A DNA stretch of 64,000 bases from the NCBI GenBank assembly GCA_017940385.1, contig JAGAYS010000017.1, positions 1 through 64,000 of the forward strand. Direction: 5' to 3'. The notes under the pieces are model-generated. The model was given only the letters and a program-made list of their open reading frames with translations, did no database searches and was not told where the DNA came from. The DNA is from Ruminobacter sp. (GTDB lineage: Bacteria; Pseudomonadota; Gammaproteobacteria; Enterobacterales; Succinivibrionaceae). The position numbers were made by a program, and so were the translations under genes. Positions 35,162 to 45,121 of this stretch are shown one piece after another. The number at the start of each line of letters is the position of its first letter. The first letter of the stretch is position 1.

Positions 35162-35821
35162 TTACTTTAAGCCGTCAAGTCCGTATCTCAGTGCCAATCT
35201 GGTAAGTTCAACGTCACCGTTGATTCCCAGCTTCTTAAACACTCTGTATCTGTAACTGTTTACGGTTTTAGGACTTATGGCGAGCCTGTCGGCGATCTCG
35301 CTCACCTTCATGCCCTGAGAAATCATTGTGCTTATCTGCAGTTCTCTTTCAGCAAGGATCCCAAACGGATTACCGTCGTCTCCGACTTCCTTCTTGCCGT
35401 TTCCCGGGAAGCGTACGAGCGCCATCATCTGGGCGATGTTTGATTCAAGATAGCGATGGCCTGAAAAAACCTCATGAATTGCCTTCAGCATTTCTTCCGC
35501 TGAAGCGCCTTTGGTAAGAAATCCCCATGCACCGGCCTTCATCACCTGACTTGGGATTGGATCGTCAGTGTGAACGGTCAGCATAATAATTCTGGCCCCC
35601 GGATTATAGCGAAGTATTCTTTTTGTAGCCTCTATGCCGTCAATTCCCGGCATATTCATGTCCATGAATATAATGTCACACTGATGCTGTCTGCACCACG
35701 CAACTGCTGCTTCCCCGCTTGAAGCTTCCCCAACAACGTTGATCCCCGTACATTCTTCTAAAATCTTTTTTATACCTGTTCGTACAAGGTCATGATCATC
35801 CACTAAAAAAATATTTATCAA
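35162..35821 (-). CDS. uvrY: Two-component response regulator, UvrY/GacA type
   Basis: 219 residues. The receiver domain has the acidic pair in FLVDDHDLVR, the phospho-accepting Asp54 in IIFMDMNMPG, Thr in LTVHTDD and Lys in FLTKGAS. The C-terminal LuxR/NarL helix-turn-helix is LAERELQISTMISQGMKVSE with IADRLAISPKTVNSYRYRVFKKL. UvrY answers to the sensor kinase BarA and in relatives turns on the CsrB/C small RNAs. It lies upstream of uvrC on the same strand as in E. coli, but separated by about 4 kb. No sensor kinase is in the window. Confidence 0.93.
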   Translation of the reverse strand: MINIFLVDDHDLVRTGIKKILEECTGINVVGEASSGEAAVAWCRQHQCDIIFMDMNMPGIDGIEATKRILRYNPGARIIMLTVHTDDPIPSQVMKAGAWGFLTKGASAEEMLKAIHEVFSGHRYLESNIAQMMALVRFPGNGKKEVGDDGNPFGILAERELQISTMISQGMKVSEIADRLAISPKTVNSYRYRVFKKLGINGDVELTRLALRYGLDGLK

Positions 35822-36165
35822 CTTCTCAGCACCTTACCATAACCAGTTCATTAAAATGATTACGGATTATATTTAACAACTGCCGGAATATCATTTTTAT
35901 TATAATCAGTTTATTAATATCCCACACATGGTAACAAGCAAATTATCTCCACTTAAAAGGATAACTTTTTACTAATAATCATTAAACTTAAGCAATATAA
36001 TTTTTTGAAGTTTAGCAAAATAAAAAATTACTTTTGAGCAGAATGTAAGCGGTTCCACGCTAATCCGCGCATATTTTAACAAAAAAAAGAGACAAGAGTG
36101 CCCTAAATACAGGCATAACAACCTGAGTTATGGTTTTTTGCATATTTTTTGTACTTTTGTTGGAT
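35822..36165. other. AT-rich region upstream of uvrY
   Basis: Holds the uvrY promoter on the minus strand and the end of the giant-gene unit. A plus-strand hairpin CATAAC (36114-36119) / GTTATG (36127-36132) followed by GTTTTTT could end a small plus-strand transcript, but I see no clear RNA gene and no cluster of GGA motifs as in CsrB. Confidence 0.35.
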
Positions 36166-36172
36166 AAAACAC

Positions 36173-36205
36173 AAAAAAAAGAGTGTCACCCGGAAAGCGA
36201 CACTC
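36173..36205 (-). terminator. Rho-independent terminator after the giant gene
   Basis: GAGTGTC (36181-36187) pairs with GACACTC (36199-36205). On the minus strand it is followed by a T-run, the complement of the A-run at 36173-36180. It lies 26 bases after the stop. Confidence 0.9.
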
Positions 36206-36230
36206 AAATTGCTGGTTAATAAATTCTTGG

Positions 36231-39200
36231 TTATTTCTTGGTGATCATAGAGTCGACCTTGGCTTCAGCTTCCTTTTTCTTATCTCTTTCAGCCTTCAGA
36301 CAGTCCTGACATCTTGAGTAGATTTCAGAACCGTACATCAGTTCATCACCTTCGGTTACAACGTAACTTCTGTTGCATTCATGACACTTACTGATTGTCT
36401 TGGTATGCATGAACTTGGTCTTGCATGACTGACAGAACTTAGGACTGTCATCACCGCCGACCTTGATGTCTCTGTAGCTTACCAGGAAGGTCTTACCACA
36501 GCATGAGCACTTTGCAAGGCGACCTCTCTGATTGAAGCAGTGGTGACAGAATCCGTCAGTTACGCTGGCATCAATCTTTGAAACCGCTGAACGGCAGAGC
36601 TTACATTCAACACTGGTTGAAGAGTCTGCAGATGCCGCTCTTGAAGGAGAGAGCTCAAGTGCCATAGGAGCCACGGCAGGATTAGTAATCTCCGCCAGGA
36701 ACTTGTTCATCAGAACAAGCCATTCGTTCACGGTCTTACGGCGATCTGATTCATGGTAACCGGTAGACAGTGAGGAAATGAACGCTTCCTTAATGTACTG
36801 AGGCAGATAACTCCAGATGTAGAATGCTTCATCCTTTGGCGGAACCATCGGATCAAATACATTTTCAGGGAATCTGAAAGCGGTAAGCTTATCTACCGGA
36901 ACCCCCTGGAGATGGCTGGTTACATACGGACTTCTGCCCAGGAAAAGAAGCTTGAACAGTGTATATGCAACCACATATCTGTCGCTGATTTCGCCGGCCA
37001 TGTTGGCTGAAAGCTCACTTGAAAGTTCAGGAGCAGTCACGGCATTCAGAACAGGCAGATAAGGATAATCACCAATCTGCATTCTTTCGAGGTTCAGGAA
37101 AGACACCTTCTTATAAGCATCAATCGCAATTGCATTAAGATCCTCAACACCGAGGAAGATGTTAAGTTCATGCAGCTTGGCAACCTTATTCAGGTAATCC
37201 AGAGCCATCTTAACAAGATCAATGCGGTTATAGCCGTGGAAGTAGTACTCTCTTGAATTGCACATTACCTGCAGTGATGTGGTGTTTATCTTTCTCATAA
37301 CGCAGCCAACAATATCACCGGCAGCGTTCTTGATAAGAGCACGAGGCCACTCAATGCCGTCAATGTTAACCTGATTTTCCATCATGGTTTCAAGCTTTGC
37401 AATCATGGAAGCATTCAGAGAATTTCTGCCGAAGATCTTGATGATTGTTTCAGGATCCTTTTCATTGGCGTAAATTGCAAGGCTCTGGCTCATGATAATA
37501 GGATTCGTCAGTTTAACTTCGGCACCGTTGATGAACACGCTGTCATTAAGCTTAGGAATCTCAACAATACCGAGACCTACGGTAACCTGATACGGATTAC
37601 CGGTTCTGGCGAACGGAGCCTGAGCGGAATTATCCTTTGAGGAAACCACGCTGCGATCCTCTGAAACCTGCTTAACGTCAATTGATTCCTCAACACTGGA
37701 AGCTTCGGTTCTTACGGCAGCAACTTCCTTAACGGCACCGGCCTTCACGCCGTCCTGACTGCTGATGACAATATCAACGGTCTGGGACTGGGTTGAAGTT
37801 GCATCGGTTCTGGTCTGAGTCTGCTGAAGTGCAGCTTCAGGCTTTCTGCTTTCGAGTTCCCTGGTTCTTTCCTCGATCATCTGATTAACGCGTGCGTAAT
37901 CCTGAGTACTTCTTTCAGGATTGGTCTTCTGCACGCTTGATGACTTAGGCTTGTCACTGAACAGTGAACTGTCAAAGCCGCGTACGTCAGCAACCTTTCT
38001 GGCAGTCTGACCGGCAGAGTTTACGGCATTGCCGTATCTGCTCTTGCGCTTGTCATTGGCATTATAGAAGCTTGCGGAATCCAGATTTCTTCTGACTGAA
38101 ACTTCGCTTCTCTGGCTTGCTTCATAGTTACGAAGCATTTCCTTGCGCTTTTCATTCATGTCGAAATCTTCAACAGGAGTATCATCCTTGATCTTTGAAG
38201 ACTTGCCGTATACGTAATCAGCGTTTTCGCCTTCAAGTTCAAACTCCTCTATTGCCTTAACGGTGTTAACGTCTCTGGCATAATCGGCAGCTTCCTTTTC
38301 CTGACGGTTCTTCTCAGCCTTAAGAGCTTCAACGAGACCGATATTGTTGATACGGTGACGTTCCTGAAGTTCTTCGGCCTTGTCGGAAGTGATGTTGAAT
38401 CCGCCGGTAGTCTTGTCCAGCTTAAAGTTCTGGGTAACATGAGGAACCTTGATCTTGCCGAGAGCAATATCCTCCTCACGCTGCTTGGCTTCCTGAGCAA
38501 GACGAGCCTTTTCTTCAGCTTCTCTTTCCTTCTGGATCTTTTCAAGTTCCTTTCCGGTCAGGTTGAAGCCTGCGGCACTAGGCTTGAGCTGTAAGGCAGC
38601 CGGAGTCTTGTCCTCATCACGGATTGCGTCAGATTCACCGAAGGAAGTGTTTGACTTCACCTGATCGATGGATGAGAGCATTTCATTAACTATTGACTTA
38701 CCCTTGGCGGCATACTCTTCCTTGGACATCTTCACTGGATTAAGTTTTTTGATCAGATCCTGAGCATTGTTTCTGCCGCTGTCGATACTGGTAACATCAG
38801 CTCTTCTGACAGCTGATTCAGCTTCAGACTTAACCATTTCTGAAGCGAGCTCAACGGTCTTGGCAAATGACTTCTTAATCTCCTCGGTTCTCTCAGCCAT
38901 TGAGGAAGCGCTGCCGACCATTACACTGTTTTCTGCCTTGGTCTTTCTGGCAAGTGTAGATACGGCATCCTTATATGAGGTAGATGAGCCTGCAGTAATG
39001 CTTTCTCCTGTTGAACCTGAATCAGTATCAGCCTTTTCAGCACGGTTACTGCTATCGATAATGCTGTCAGCTATATCTGATACTCTGAATCTGTTGAAGT
39101 CGTTAACGATATTCGTCTTGTCATCAACAGAAACGTTCTTCAGCACATCACTTGCGGTAATTCCGCTGTCATTGGTCTTAACATTCTGAGAAGCCTGAGC

Positions 39201-42200
39201 ACCGTCATGGATCTTAACCGCATCAGCAAGAGACACGGAAGCACCCTTACTATCAAAACTGCTCTTCTTGACACTTGGCTTGGCAGGAACGTCACTGCTT
39301 ACTGCAGTGCCTGAATCCAAAGCAATTCTGGTAGTTTCATGGCTTAAATTGAGAAGCTTCTTATCATCAGAGCTGATTGTCTCAGCCTTCTTTTCTTCGA
39401 CCTTTGCAGGTGCTGCTTCGGCCTTCTTTTCTTCAGCCTTTGCAGGTGCTGCTTCAGTCTTCTTTTCTTCAGTATCTTCCGCTTTCTTCTTTACGGTAAA
39501 CATGAAGTTTGAACCGCTGGAAACAAAGCTGTACTTGGCATGCTCGCCTGCATGAGTATCAGAATGTTCTTCTGATGCAACTGAATCATCATGCTTCTTC
39601 TTAAAGGTGAACTTATAGTTTGAACCGCTTGATACAAACTTTACTGCTTTTGCTTCATGTTCTGACGAATCATGTTCTGCAGGTGAATCATTCTTTGACT
39701 CGTGCTTCTTTGTAAAGTTGAAGCCCAGGCCGGAAGACATGAATTTCACCTTTTTGTTATGTTCATCGTTATCGTTAAGAATGTCAGTATCACCAACTAT
39801 ACCGGCAATTGACTCCTTAATACTCTTCTGAGCCTTTATTGCATCTTCAGCAGATTCGCTGGCGCCGTTTGCAACACCTATAACCGGATCGACGCTCTTG
39901 GATTCTTCAGCTTTTTCGGCTACATCAGTCTTAACTTCTTCGATCTTTTCGGTTAATGAAGCCTTAACTTCGGCAGCCTTGTCTGCAACAGCAGTCTTAG
40001 CCTCGTCAACCTTAGCCTTGGCATCAGCAACCTTTTCAGCGGTTTCCGCCTTAACTGCTTCTACCTTTTCAGTTACGGCAGTCTTGGCTTCAACAGCCTT
40101 TTCTGCAACTGCAGTCTTAACCTCTTCAGCCTTAGCCTTGGCATCAGCAACCTTTTCAGCGGTTTCCGCCTTAACTGCTTCTACCTTTTCAGTTACGGCA
40201 GTCTTGGCTTCAACAGCCTTTTCAGCAACTAAAGTCTTAACTTCAGCTACCTTTTCAGCAACATCAGCCTTAACTGCTTCAGCCTTTTCACTGATATCTG
40301 ACTTAATTTCTTCAACTTTGGCTTCTACTGTTTTCTGTACAGCTTCCACCTTTTCAGTCACATCATTTTTGACGGGTTCAACAACTTCCTTGCTCTCCGT
40401 CTTTACTTCTTTAGCATTTTCTTCGGCCTTATTCTTTTTACGACCAAAAAGTGAGAAACCGAAAAAACCTCTGTGCTTTTTTTCTTCCTTAACTACAGGT
40501 TTGGCTTCTACCTTTTCAACGATCTTTTCTTCAGGCTTTTCTTCAACCTTTTCGACGGTCTTTTCTACAGGCTTTTCTTCAACCTTTTCGACGATCTTCT
40601 CTTCAGGCTTTACTTCAACCTTTTCGACGATCTTCTCTTCAGGCTTTACTTCAACCTTTTCGACGATCTTCTCTTCAGGCTTTACTTCAACCTTTTCAAC
40701 GATCTTTTCTTCAGACTTGTTTTCAACCTTAGCATCAACCTTCACTTCCGTCTTTGCTTCCGGCTTAACGTCAGCCTTTACTTCAGGTTTTACTTCGACC
40801 TTTTGAGCTGCCTGCACCGGTTGCTTTTCAGGAGCGGATACTTCTGGCTTAACAATCTGTTCAGTTTTTGCCCCGGTGAAAACAGAGTCAAAAGATTCAA
40901 CCTTTGTGTCTTCCTGAGGCTCAATCTTTTCAACAGATACGGAATCGGCAACACTCTTGGCGGCACCGACAACGGAAACAGTAGTTTTGGTTCCGGTCAC
41001 TGCAGGTTCAGTCTTCTTTTCCAGGGTGACAGGAGTTTCAATCTTCTTTCCAATCTGAGCCGGCTGCTGAACTCTATCAGCTATGGACGGCTTCTTTTCG
41101 TCACTCTTAACGAACTGAAGATTGTTGTTCTGATTAACCTGACGGATAACGCTGTCGTCAGTGGAGGCAACCTCAGGATTAATCGTGGAAGCCTTAACTG
41201 ATGAAGTGGCTAACGGAGCAACCACATCCTGAGACTTAGGCTGAACGACGGCCTTTGCAAAATCCTTGGATTTTGCAAACATCATTTCATTATTCTTTGT
41301 TGCATCGGATTCAACAACGAGATCGGAGAAATCAGAGTTATTTACCTTAATTATAGGATCGGCAACAGGCTTCTTTTCCTCTGCAGGCTTTGCCGGTGCT
41401 CTTTCAATCTGCTTCTTCTTTTCGTCTTCTTCAATGCTGGCTGCAGTACGCGCTTTGGAAAGTTCCGCGTACTTTGCAAAAGAATCCTCATTTGAGTTAA
41501 GGAAATCCTTCACCTTTGCGAAAAGGCTGTTTATATCATTTTTCCAAGGACTGGAAGGATAATCAGTGCAGGCATCTCCATCCTTAATCTTGAACGGACA
41601 TACCCAGCGGCCTGAAAGATCAGGCTCGTTCATGTTGTAGAACTCACTTGCTCTGCTGTCACTGAAAGTCAGAACACCTACATTCTTTTCTGTTCTGAAT
41701 TTTCTGACCGTGGCACTGTCGTCCTTGCCCTCAAGATGCGGATTGAACGTAATCGCACCAAACTCTCTGTCGAGTCGGCTGTAGCTGGAATCGGCAAAAT
41801 GACTTATCTTGACTTCATTGTAGAATTTGTCAAGGTCAGGCTTACATATATAGAACTTGTACTTAAAACTCGGATTATTGAACAGATTCAGGTCATCAAG
41901 GAAGAATGAGGTATTTTCAAAAAACAATGATGACATATCAATGATAATCGAATCCATCTTCGCAGCTTCGGCAGGAGAATTACCGAGGCTGGCATACTTG
42001 TTTCTGATCCCCTTGAAATAATCCAGCGAAGCTTCAAGATTGATGCACTTTATAAACAGATTGTTACTGTCAAAAGTGTCCTCACTGTTCTTGATACTGG
42101 TAGCCTGATCGTAGTTCTGAGTGATAAACAGTGTATTGCCGTCTGAATGATGACTGCTTATAAGATCACCGACCGAATCACAGTCCACGATGCTTAAACG

Positions 42201-42455
42201 ACCGCTTCTCTGCAGAATATCAAGGTTATTCTTCAGGTTCTTCTCATTTGCCAGTACTTTACGGACATGTTTAATATAATCGCAGTTAACATTTAACTTC
42301 TGATTATATTTACGAAGGGTCGGAACCACCAGATCAACGAACGGATTAAAGTCTTCCGGGCTCTTAAAGCATTCCTGATCTATATATATGATAAAGTCTC
42401 TTACAAGCGAGCTAATTATCTTCTGTTCATTATTTTTTTTGTCTGTATCGTTCAT
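36231..42455 (-). CDS. Giant multidomain protein: PIN-like pair, long repeat region, pseudokinase-like domain, zinc ribbons
   Basis: 2,074 residues from ATG at 42455, with GGAAAGG upstream; the ATG at 42509 has no such site. No signal peptide. The first about 320 residues hold two PIN-like patterns: YIDQECF ... NTLFITQNYDQA and IIIDMSSLFF ... VGVLTFSDSRASEF. Next comes a very long Lys/Glu/Val/Ala-rich region with VEKVEVKPEEKI repeats and about 150 residues of TEKVEAVKAETAEKVADAKA type, then three copies of a VKFVSSGSNYKFTFKKK-like motif. From about residue 1640 a kinase-like domain appears (ETIIKIFGRN, GVEDLNAIAID, VSFLNLERMQI), in which the DFG-type Asp seems replaced. It ends with about five Cys pairs (CKLCRSA, CHHC, CSCC, CQSC, CHEC, CQDC). 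Monocistronic, with its own terminator. Function unknown. Confidence 0.85.
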   Translation of the reverse strand: MNDTDKKNNEQKIISSLVRDFIIYIDQECFKSPEDFNPFVDLVVPTLRKYNQKLNVNCDYIKHVRKVLANEKNLKNNLDILQRSGRLSIVDCDSVGDLISSHHSDGNTLFITQNYDQATSIKNSEDTFDSNNLFIKCINLEASLDYFKGIRNKYASLGNSPAEAAKMDSIIIDMSSLFFENTSFFLDDLNLFNNPSFKYKFYICKPDLDKFYNEVKISHFADSSYSRLDREFGAITFNPHLEGKDDSATVRKFRTEKNVGVLTFSDSRASEFYNMNEPDLSGRWVCPFKIKDGDACTDYPSSPWKNDINSLFAKVKDFLNSNEDSFAKYAELSKARTAASIEEDEKKKQIERAPAKPAEEKKPVADPIIKVNNSDFSDLVVESDATKNNEMMFAKSKDFAKAVVQPKSQDVVAPLATSSVKASTINPEVASTDDSVIRQVNQNNNLQFVKSDEKKPSIADRVQQPAQIGKKIETPVTLEKKTEPAVTGTKTTVSVVGAAKSVADSVSVEKIEPQEDTKVESFDSVFTGAKTEQIVKPEVSAPEKQPVQAAQKVEVKPEVKADVKPEAKTEVKVDAKVENKSEEKIVEKVEVKPEEKIVEKVEVKPEEKIVEKVEVKPEEKIVEKVEEKPVEKTVEKVEEKPEEKIVEKVEAKPVVKEEKKHRGFFGFSLFGRKKNKAEENAKEVKTESKEVVEPVKNDVTEKVEAVQKTVEAKVEEIKSDISEKAEAVKADVAEKVAEVKTLVAEKAVEAKTAVTEKVEAVKAETAEKVADAKAKAEEVKTAVAEKAVEAKTAVTEKVEAVKAETAEKVADAKAKVDEAKTAVADKAAEVKASLTEKIEEVKTDVAEKAEESKSVDPVIGVANGASESAEDAIKAQKSIKESIAGIVGDTDILNDNDEHNKKVKFMSSGLGFNFTKKHESKNDSPAEHDSSEHEAKAVKFVSSGSNYKFTFKKKHDDSVASEEHSDTHAGEHAKYSFVSSGSNFMFTVKKKAEDTEEKKTEAAPAKAEEKKAEAAPAKVEEKKAETISSDDKKLLNLSHETTRIALDSGTAVSSDVPAKPSVKKSSFDSKGASVSLADAVKIHDGAQASQNVKTNDSGITASDVLKNVSVDDKTNIVNDFNRFRVSDIADSIIDSSNRAEKADTDSGSTGESITAGSSTSYKDAVSTLARKTKAENSVMVGSASSMAERTEEIKKSFAKTVELASEMVKSEAESAVRRADVTSIDSGRNNAQDLIKKLNPVKMSKEEYAAKGKSIVNEMLSSIDQVKSNTSFGESDAIRDEDKTPAALQLKPSAAGFNLTGKELEKIQKEREAEEKARLAQEAKQREEDIALGKIKVPHVTQNFKLDKTTGGFNITSDKAEELQERHRINNIGLVEALKAEKNRQEKEAADYARDVNTVKAIEEFELEGENADYVYGKSSKIKDDTPVEDFDMNEKRKEMLRNYEASQRSEVSVRRNLDSASFYNANDKRKSRYGNAVNSAGQTARKVADVRGFDSSLFSDKPKSSSVQKTNPERSTQDYARVNQMIEERTRELESRKPEAALQQTQTRTDATSTQSQTVDIVISSQDGVKAGAVKEVAAVRTEASSVEESIDVKQVSEDRSVVSSKDNSAQAPFARTGNPYQVTVGLGIVEIPKLNDSVFINGAEVKLTNPIIMSQSLAIYANEKDPETIIKIFGRNSLNASMIAKLETMMENQVNIDGIEWPRALIKNAAGDIVGCVMRKINTTSLQVMCNSREYYFHGYNRIDLVKMALDYLNKVAKLHELNIFLGVEDLNAIAIDAYKKVSFLNLERMQIGDYPYLPVLNAVTAPELSSELSANMAGEISDRYVVAYTLFKLLFLGRSPYVTSHLQGVPVDKLTAFRFPENVFDPMVPPKDEAFYIWSYLPQYIKEAFISSLSTGYHESDRRKTVNEWLVLMNKFLAEITNPAVAPMALELSPSRAASADSSTSVECKLCRSAVSKIDASVTDGFCHHCFNQRGRLAKCSCCGKTFLVSYRDIKVGGDDSPKFCQSCKTKFMHTKTISKCHECNRSYVVTEGDELMYGSEIYSRCQDCLKAERDKKKEAEAKVDSMITKK
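40000..40800 (-). repeat. In-gene repeat tracts of the giant protein
   Basis: Two repeat types occur inside the gene. At about 40500-40710 a roughly 39-base unit (EKIVEKVEVKPEE) repeats five to six times; at about 40000-40240 two near-identical blocks of about 114 bases (VTEKVEAVKAETAEKVADAK) repeat. The plus-strand ORFs across this region are mirror shadows of the low-complexity code. Confidence 0.9.
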
Positions 42456-42829
42456 AGATCGCCTTTCCAAAAATACACAACCAGCCATTGTCATTAATAT
42501 CGGAGTCACACAGATGTCTGTTTCGCAGTCTCAATGTTGATGAATGATTCCTCTTGACTGCCCCAGAAGGAATCAGGAGCATCATGTGCAACCGTTCCTC
42601 TGACTTACTTATTACATCGATAGATAAAATCGACGCATCAGGGATATTTTAAATGTTTATCCGCAAAAAGACATTCAAAATTCCCAAAAATACTAAACGA
42701 CATCATTTGAACGCGACAACTGTCCAAATGTTAATCACGCGTAACTCTCCTATCTTTATAATGATTACATAAAACGCAAAATTAAAAAACTTACTGGATC
42801 ACTAAATCAAAAAAAGATGTTGATTTTAC
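42456..42829. other. Upstream region of the giant gene
   Basis: About 370 bases, AT-rich toward the nth side, with no gene or strong hairpin recognised. The giant gene's promoter should lie here. Confidence 0.35.
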
Positions 42830-43474
42830 TCACTTTGAGGCCACTGAGACCTTTTTAAAAAAGTGACAGAGAGAGCTTACGGGACAGATGTCGCATTTGG
42901 GCTTTCTGGCGGTGCAGACATAGCGCCCGTGAAGTATGAGGTGATGATGGGCATTTTTGAGAAAACGTGAAGGAATGCGACGTGCCAGAACATCACTCAT
43001 GAGGTCCGGAGTTTTGGCATGACTGAGCCCTATCCGGTCTGCAACCCGGAATATGTGAGTATCCACGGCAATGGTATTCATGCCGAAAGCAACATTAAGC
43101 ACCACTCTGGCGGTTTTGACTCCGACACCCGGAAGAGACGTAAGTTCTGATTCGGTCATTGGAACCCTGCCTCCGAAATCGGAAACAAGTTTCCCTGACA
43201 GCCCCGAAAGATAACGGGCCTTAGCCCTGTAAAGACCTATTGAGGATATGATGCGTTCTATCTCCTCAACGGGAAGTACGGACATTGATTCAGGATCCGG
43301 AGCAAGCATGAACAGTTCAGGCGTAACCCTGTTAACGGAAGCATCGGTTGCCTGAGCTGAAAGCACCACCGCACAGAGCAGCTCGAATGCGTTACTGTAC
43401 TTAAGCTCCGATTGCGGACTGTCATTTATGGATTCGAATATTTCAAAAAGTTCCGTTATCTGTGCCCTGTTCAT
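42830..43474 (-). CDS. nth: Endonuclease III
   Basis: 214 residues from ATG at 43474 with GAGGA upstream, the E. coli size (211). Nth is a DNA glycosylase/AP lyase that removes oxidised pyrimidines. The helix-hairpin-helix LTSLPGVGVKTARVVLN carries the catalytic Lys, VDTHIFRVADRIG the catalytic Asp, and the C-terminus has the [4Fe-4S] ligands C-x6-C-x2-C-x5-C in CTARKPKCDICPVSSLC. NAFELLCAVVLSAQATDASV is also typical. It stands alone, in front of the divergently placed umuC-like gene. Confidence 0.97.
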   Translation of the reverse strand: MNRAQITELFEIFESINDSPQSELKYSNAFELLCAVVLSAQATDASVNRVTPELFMLAPDPESMSVLPVEEIERIISSIGLYRAKARYLSGLSGKLVSDFGGRVPMTESELTSLPGVGVKTARVVLNVAFGMNTIAVDTHIFRVADRIGLSHAKTPDLMSDVLARRIPSRFLKNAHHHLILHGRYVCTARKPKCDICPVSSLCHFFKKVSVASK

Positions 43475-43750
43475 AGCGCAATCCTCAGGTAATGCCTCAA
43501 TCCTTTTAATTATAAAACGTTTCGCATAGGAGAAACATGTCTCATGAATTAATTTATCGCAATAAAACAATATAAATTATAGTCGTTGTTTTATATTCAT
43601 TCCGGTGAGCACTCATAATTGATGTATAATAACCTTACTGAGAGAGAATTTTTGAGTCCGCACTGATAATAACAGAGTCTCTGAGATTTGCGGCATTCGC
43701 TTTCAGAATAACATAAAATTTACACCCACAAACCCCCTGTCGGCAGTCAC

Positions 43751-45121
43751 ATGAGCATAATCAGATACACGGATCCGGACAAGGCCACGCCGGAAGACAT
43801 TTCAAGACTCAGGGCCTATGAAATGAACGCCTCCAGGCGTTATTTTGCCCTGGCTGACTGTAACAATTTCTTTGTGTCATGCGAAAGACTGTTCCGTCCG
43901 GATCTGAAAAACAGACCGGTAATTGTTCTCTCTAACAACGACGGATGCGTAATATCCAGATCAAATGAATCCAAGAAGCTGGGGATCCCCATGGGTATTC
44001 CTCTGTTCAAGATTAAACATCTTGTCAGCCGGTACGGCATCGCTGTATTCAGCTCCAATTTCGGTCTTTATCTTGACATATCCAACAGAGTTTTTTCCAA
44101 ACTCTGCGAGTACGCGGTAAACATTGAAAGATACAGTATAGATGAATCTTTCATCGATCTTACCGGACTTGGAAAAACACTGAACATACATGACCACTGC
44201 ATGGACATCAGGCATGCCGTAACCCATGATGTGGGAATTCCGATATGCGTGGGAGGAGCTTCCACCAAGACCCTGGCAAAAATTGCCAATCACTGTGCCA
44301 AAAAAGGACTTCTGCCGGGCGGAGTCATGACCATTGACACCGACGACGAGAGACTGTTTGCCCTTAAGCAGACTCCCCTTGACGACATATGGGGAATCGG
44401 CCGTGCCCTTAATGAAAAATTCAGTCGTGATTACGGAATAAAAACCGCATACGATCTTTCCCTTCTGGATCCTGAAAAGGTAAAAAAAAGATTCAGCGTA
44501 ACCGTCGCCAACATAATCAGGGAACTCAACGGCATATCATGTCTCACACTTGAAGATGAGCCTCGGCCCAAAAAGCAGATTATGTGGAGCAGAACCTTCG
44601 GACATCACATCGTGGATCTGTCCGAGCTGCGACAGATTGTTGCCGACTTTATCGCCAGAGCGGCGGAAAAACTCAGGGAGGATGGTCAGTATGCAGGACT
44701 TATCAGCATCTTCATCCAGACAAACCTGGCTTCCAAGGTTGACCGGAAATACGCCAAACAGGCCAATGCCAGTCTCAGCATAAAAACCTGCGACACTACC
44801 GAACTTATGAACGCCGGAATCAGGGTGCTTGAAAGAATCTTTGTCCCAGGCTATCTCTACTATAAAGCTGGAGTCATTCTTGAAGATCTGTCCCCCGTAA
44901 GAGAGTCGCAGTCTGACATGTTCGATACTCCGTGCGAATCAGAGGAACTGCGTCAGAAAAGAGAAAAGCTTCAGAGTGCCGTTGACATTCTTAACCGAAA
45001 AAAACGCAACTCGGTATTTCTGGCCGCACAGGGAATGTATGCTCACTCACAGGTCTCAAAACAGGAACGGCGTTCCCCGTCATACACCACCAGCTGGGAG
45101 GATCTCCCGAAAGTAAAGTAA
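43751..45121 (+). CDS. umuC: Y-family DNA polymerase, UmuC-like
   Basis: 456 residues. Pol V-type catalytic subunits copy past DNA lesions. FALADCNNFFVSCERLF carries the first metal Asp, NDGCVISRSNESKKLGIPMG the nucleotide-binding loop and ERYSIDESFIDLTGL the Asp-Glu pair. The thumb HhH is in LDDIWGIGRALNEKF, and the C-terminal DUF4113 end is SPSYTTSWEDLPKVK. It has about 30 residues before the usual UmuC start (MFALADCN), so translation might begin at the inner ATG near residue 26. No umuD is next to it, and I see no standard LexA box (CTGT-N8-ACAG) upstream. Confidence 0.93.
   Translation: MSIIRYTDPDKATPEDISRLRAYEMNASRRYFALADCNNFFVSCERLFRPDLKNRPVIVLSNNDGCVISRSNESKKLGIPMGIPLFKIKHLVSRYGIAVFSSNFGLYLDISNRVFSKLCEYAVNIERYSIDESFIDLTGLGKTLNIHDHCMDIRHAVTHDVGIPICVGGASTKTLAKIANHCAKKGLLPGGVMTIDTDDERLFALKQTPLDDIWGIGRALNEKFSRDYGIKTAYDLSLLDPEKVKKRFSVTVANIIRELNGISCLTLEDEPRPKKQIMWSRTFGHHIVDLSELRQIVADFIARAAEKLREDGQYAGLISIFIQTNLASKVDRKYAKQANASLSIKTCDTTELMNAGIRVLERIFVPGYLYYKAGVILEDLSPVRESQSDMFDTPCESEELRQKREKLQSAVDILNRKKRNSVFLAAQGMYAHSQVSKQERRSPSYTTSWEDLPKVK

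Noticed and set aside
35822..36165. CsrB-like small RNA near uvrY
   Set aside because: A hairpin with T-run exists on the plus strand but the many GGA motifs expected of CsrB/C are missing.
39898..41562. Long plus-strand ORFs opposite the giant gene (302, 242 and 98 codons)
   Set aside because: They are Ser/Ala/Phe/Leu-rich mirror images of the Lys/Glu/Ala repeats on the coding strand, with no ribosome sites.
43571..43750. LexA box upstream of umuC
   Set aside because: The closest candidate, CTGATAATAACAG, has the wrong spacing for CTGT-N8-ACAG.
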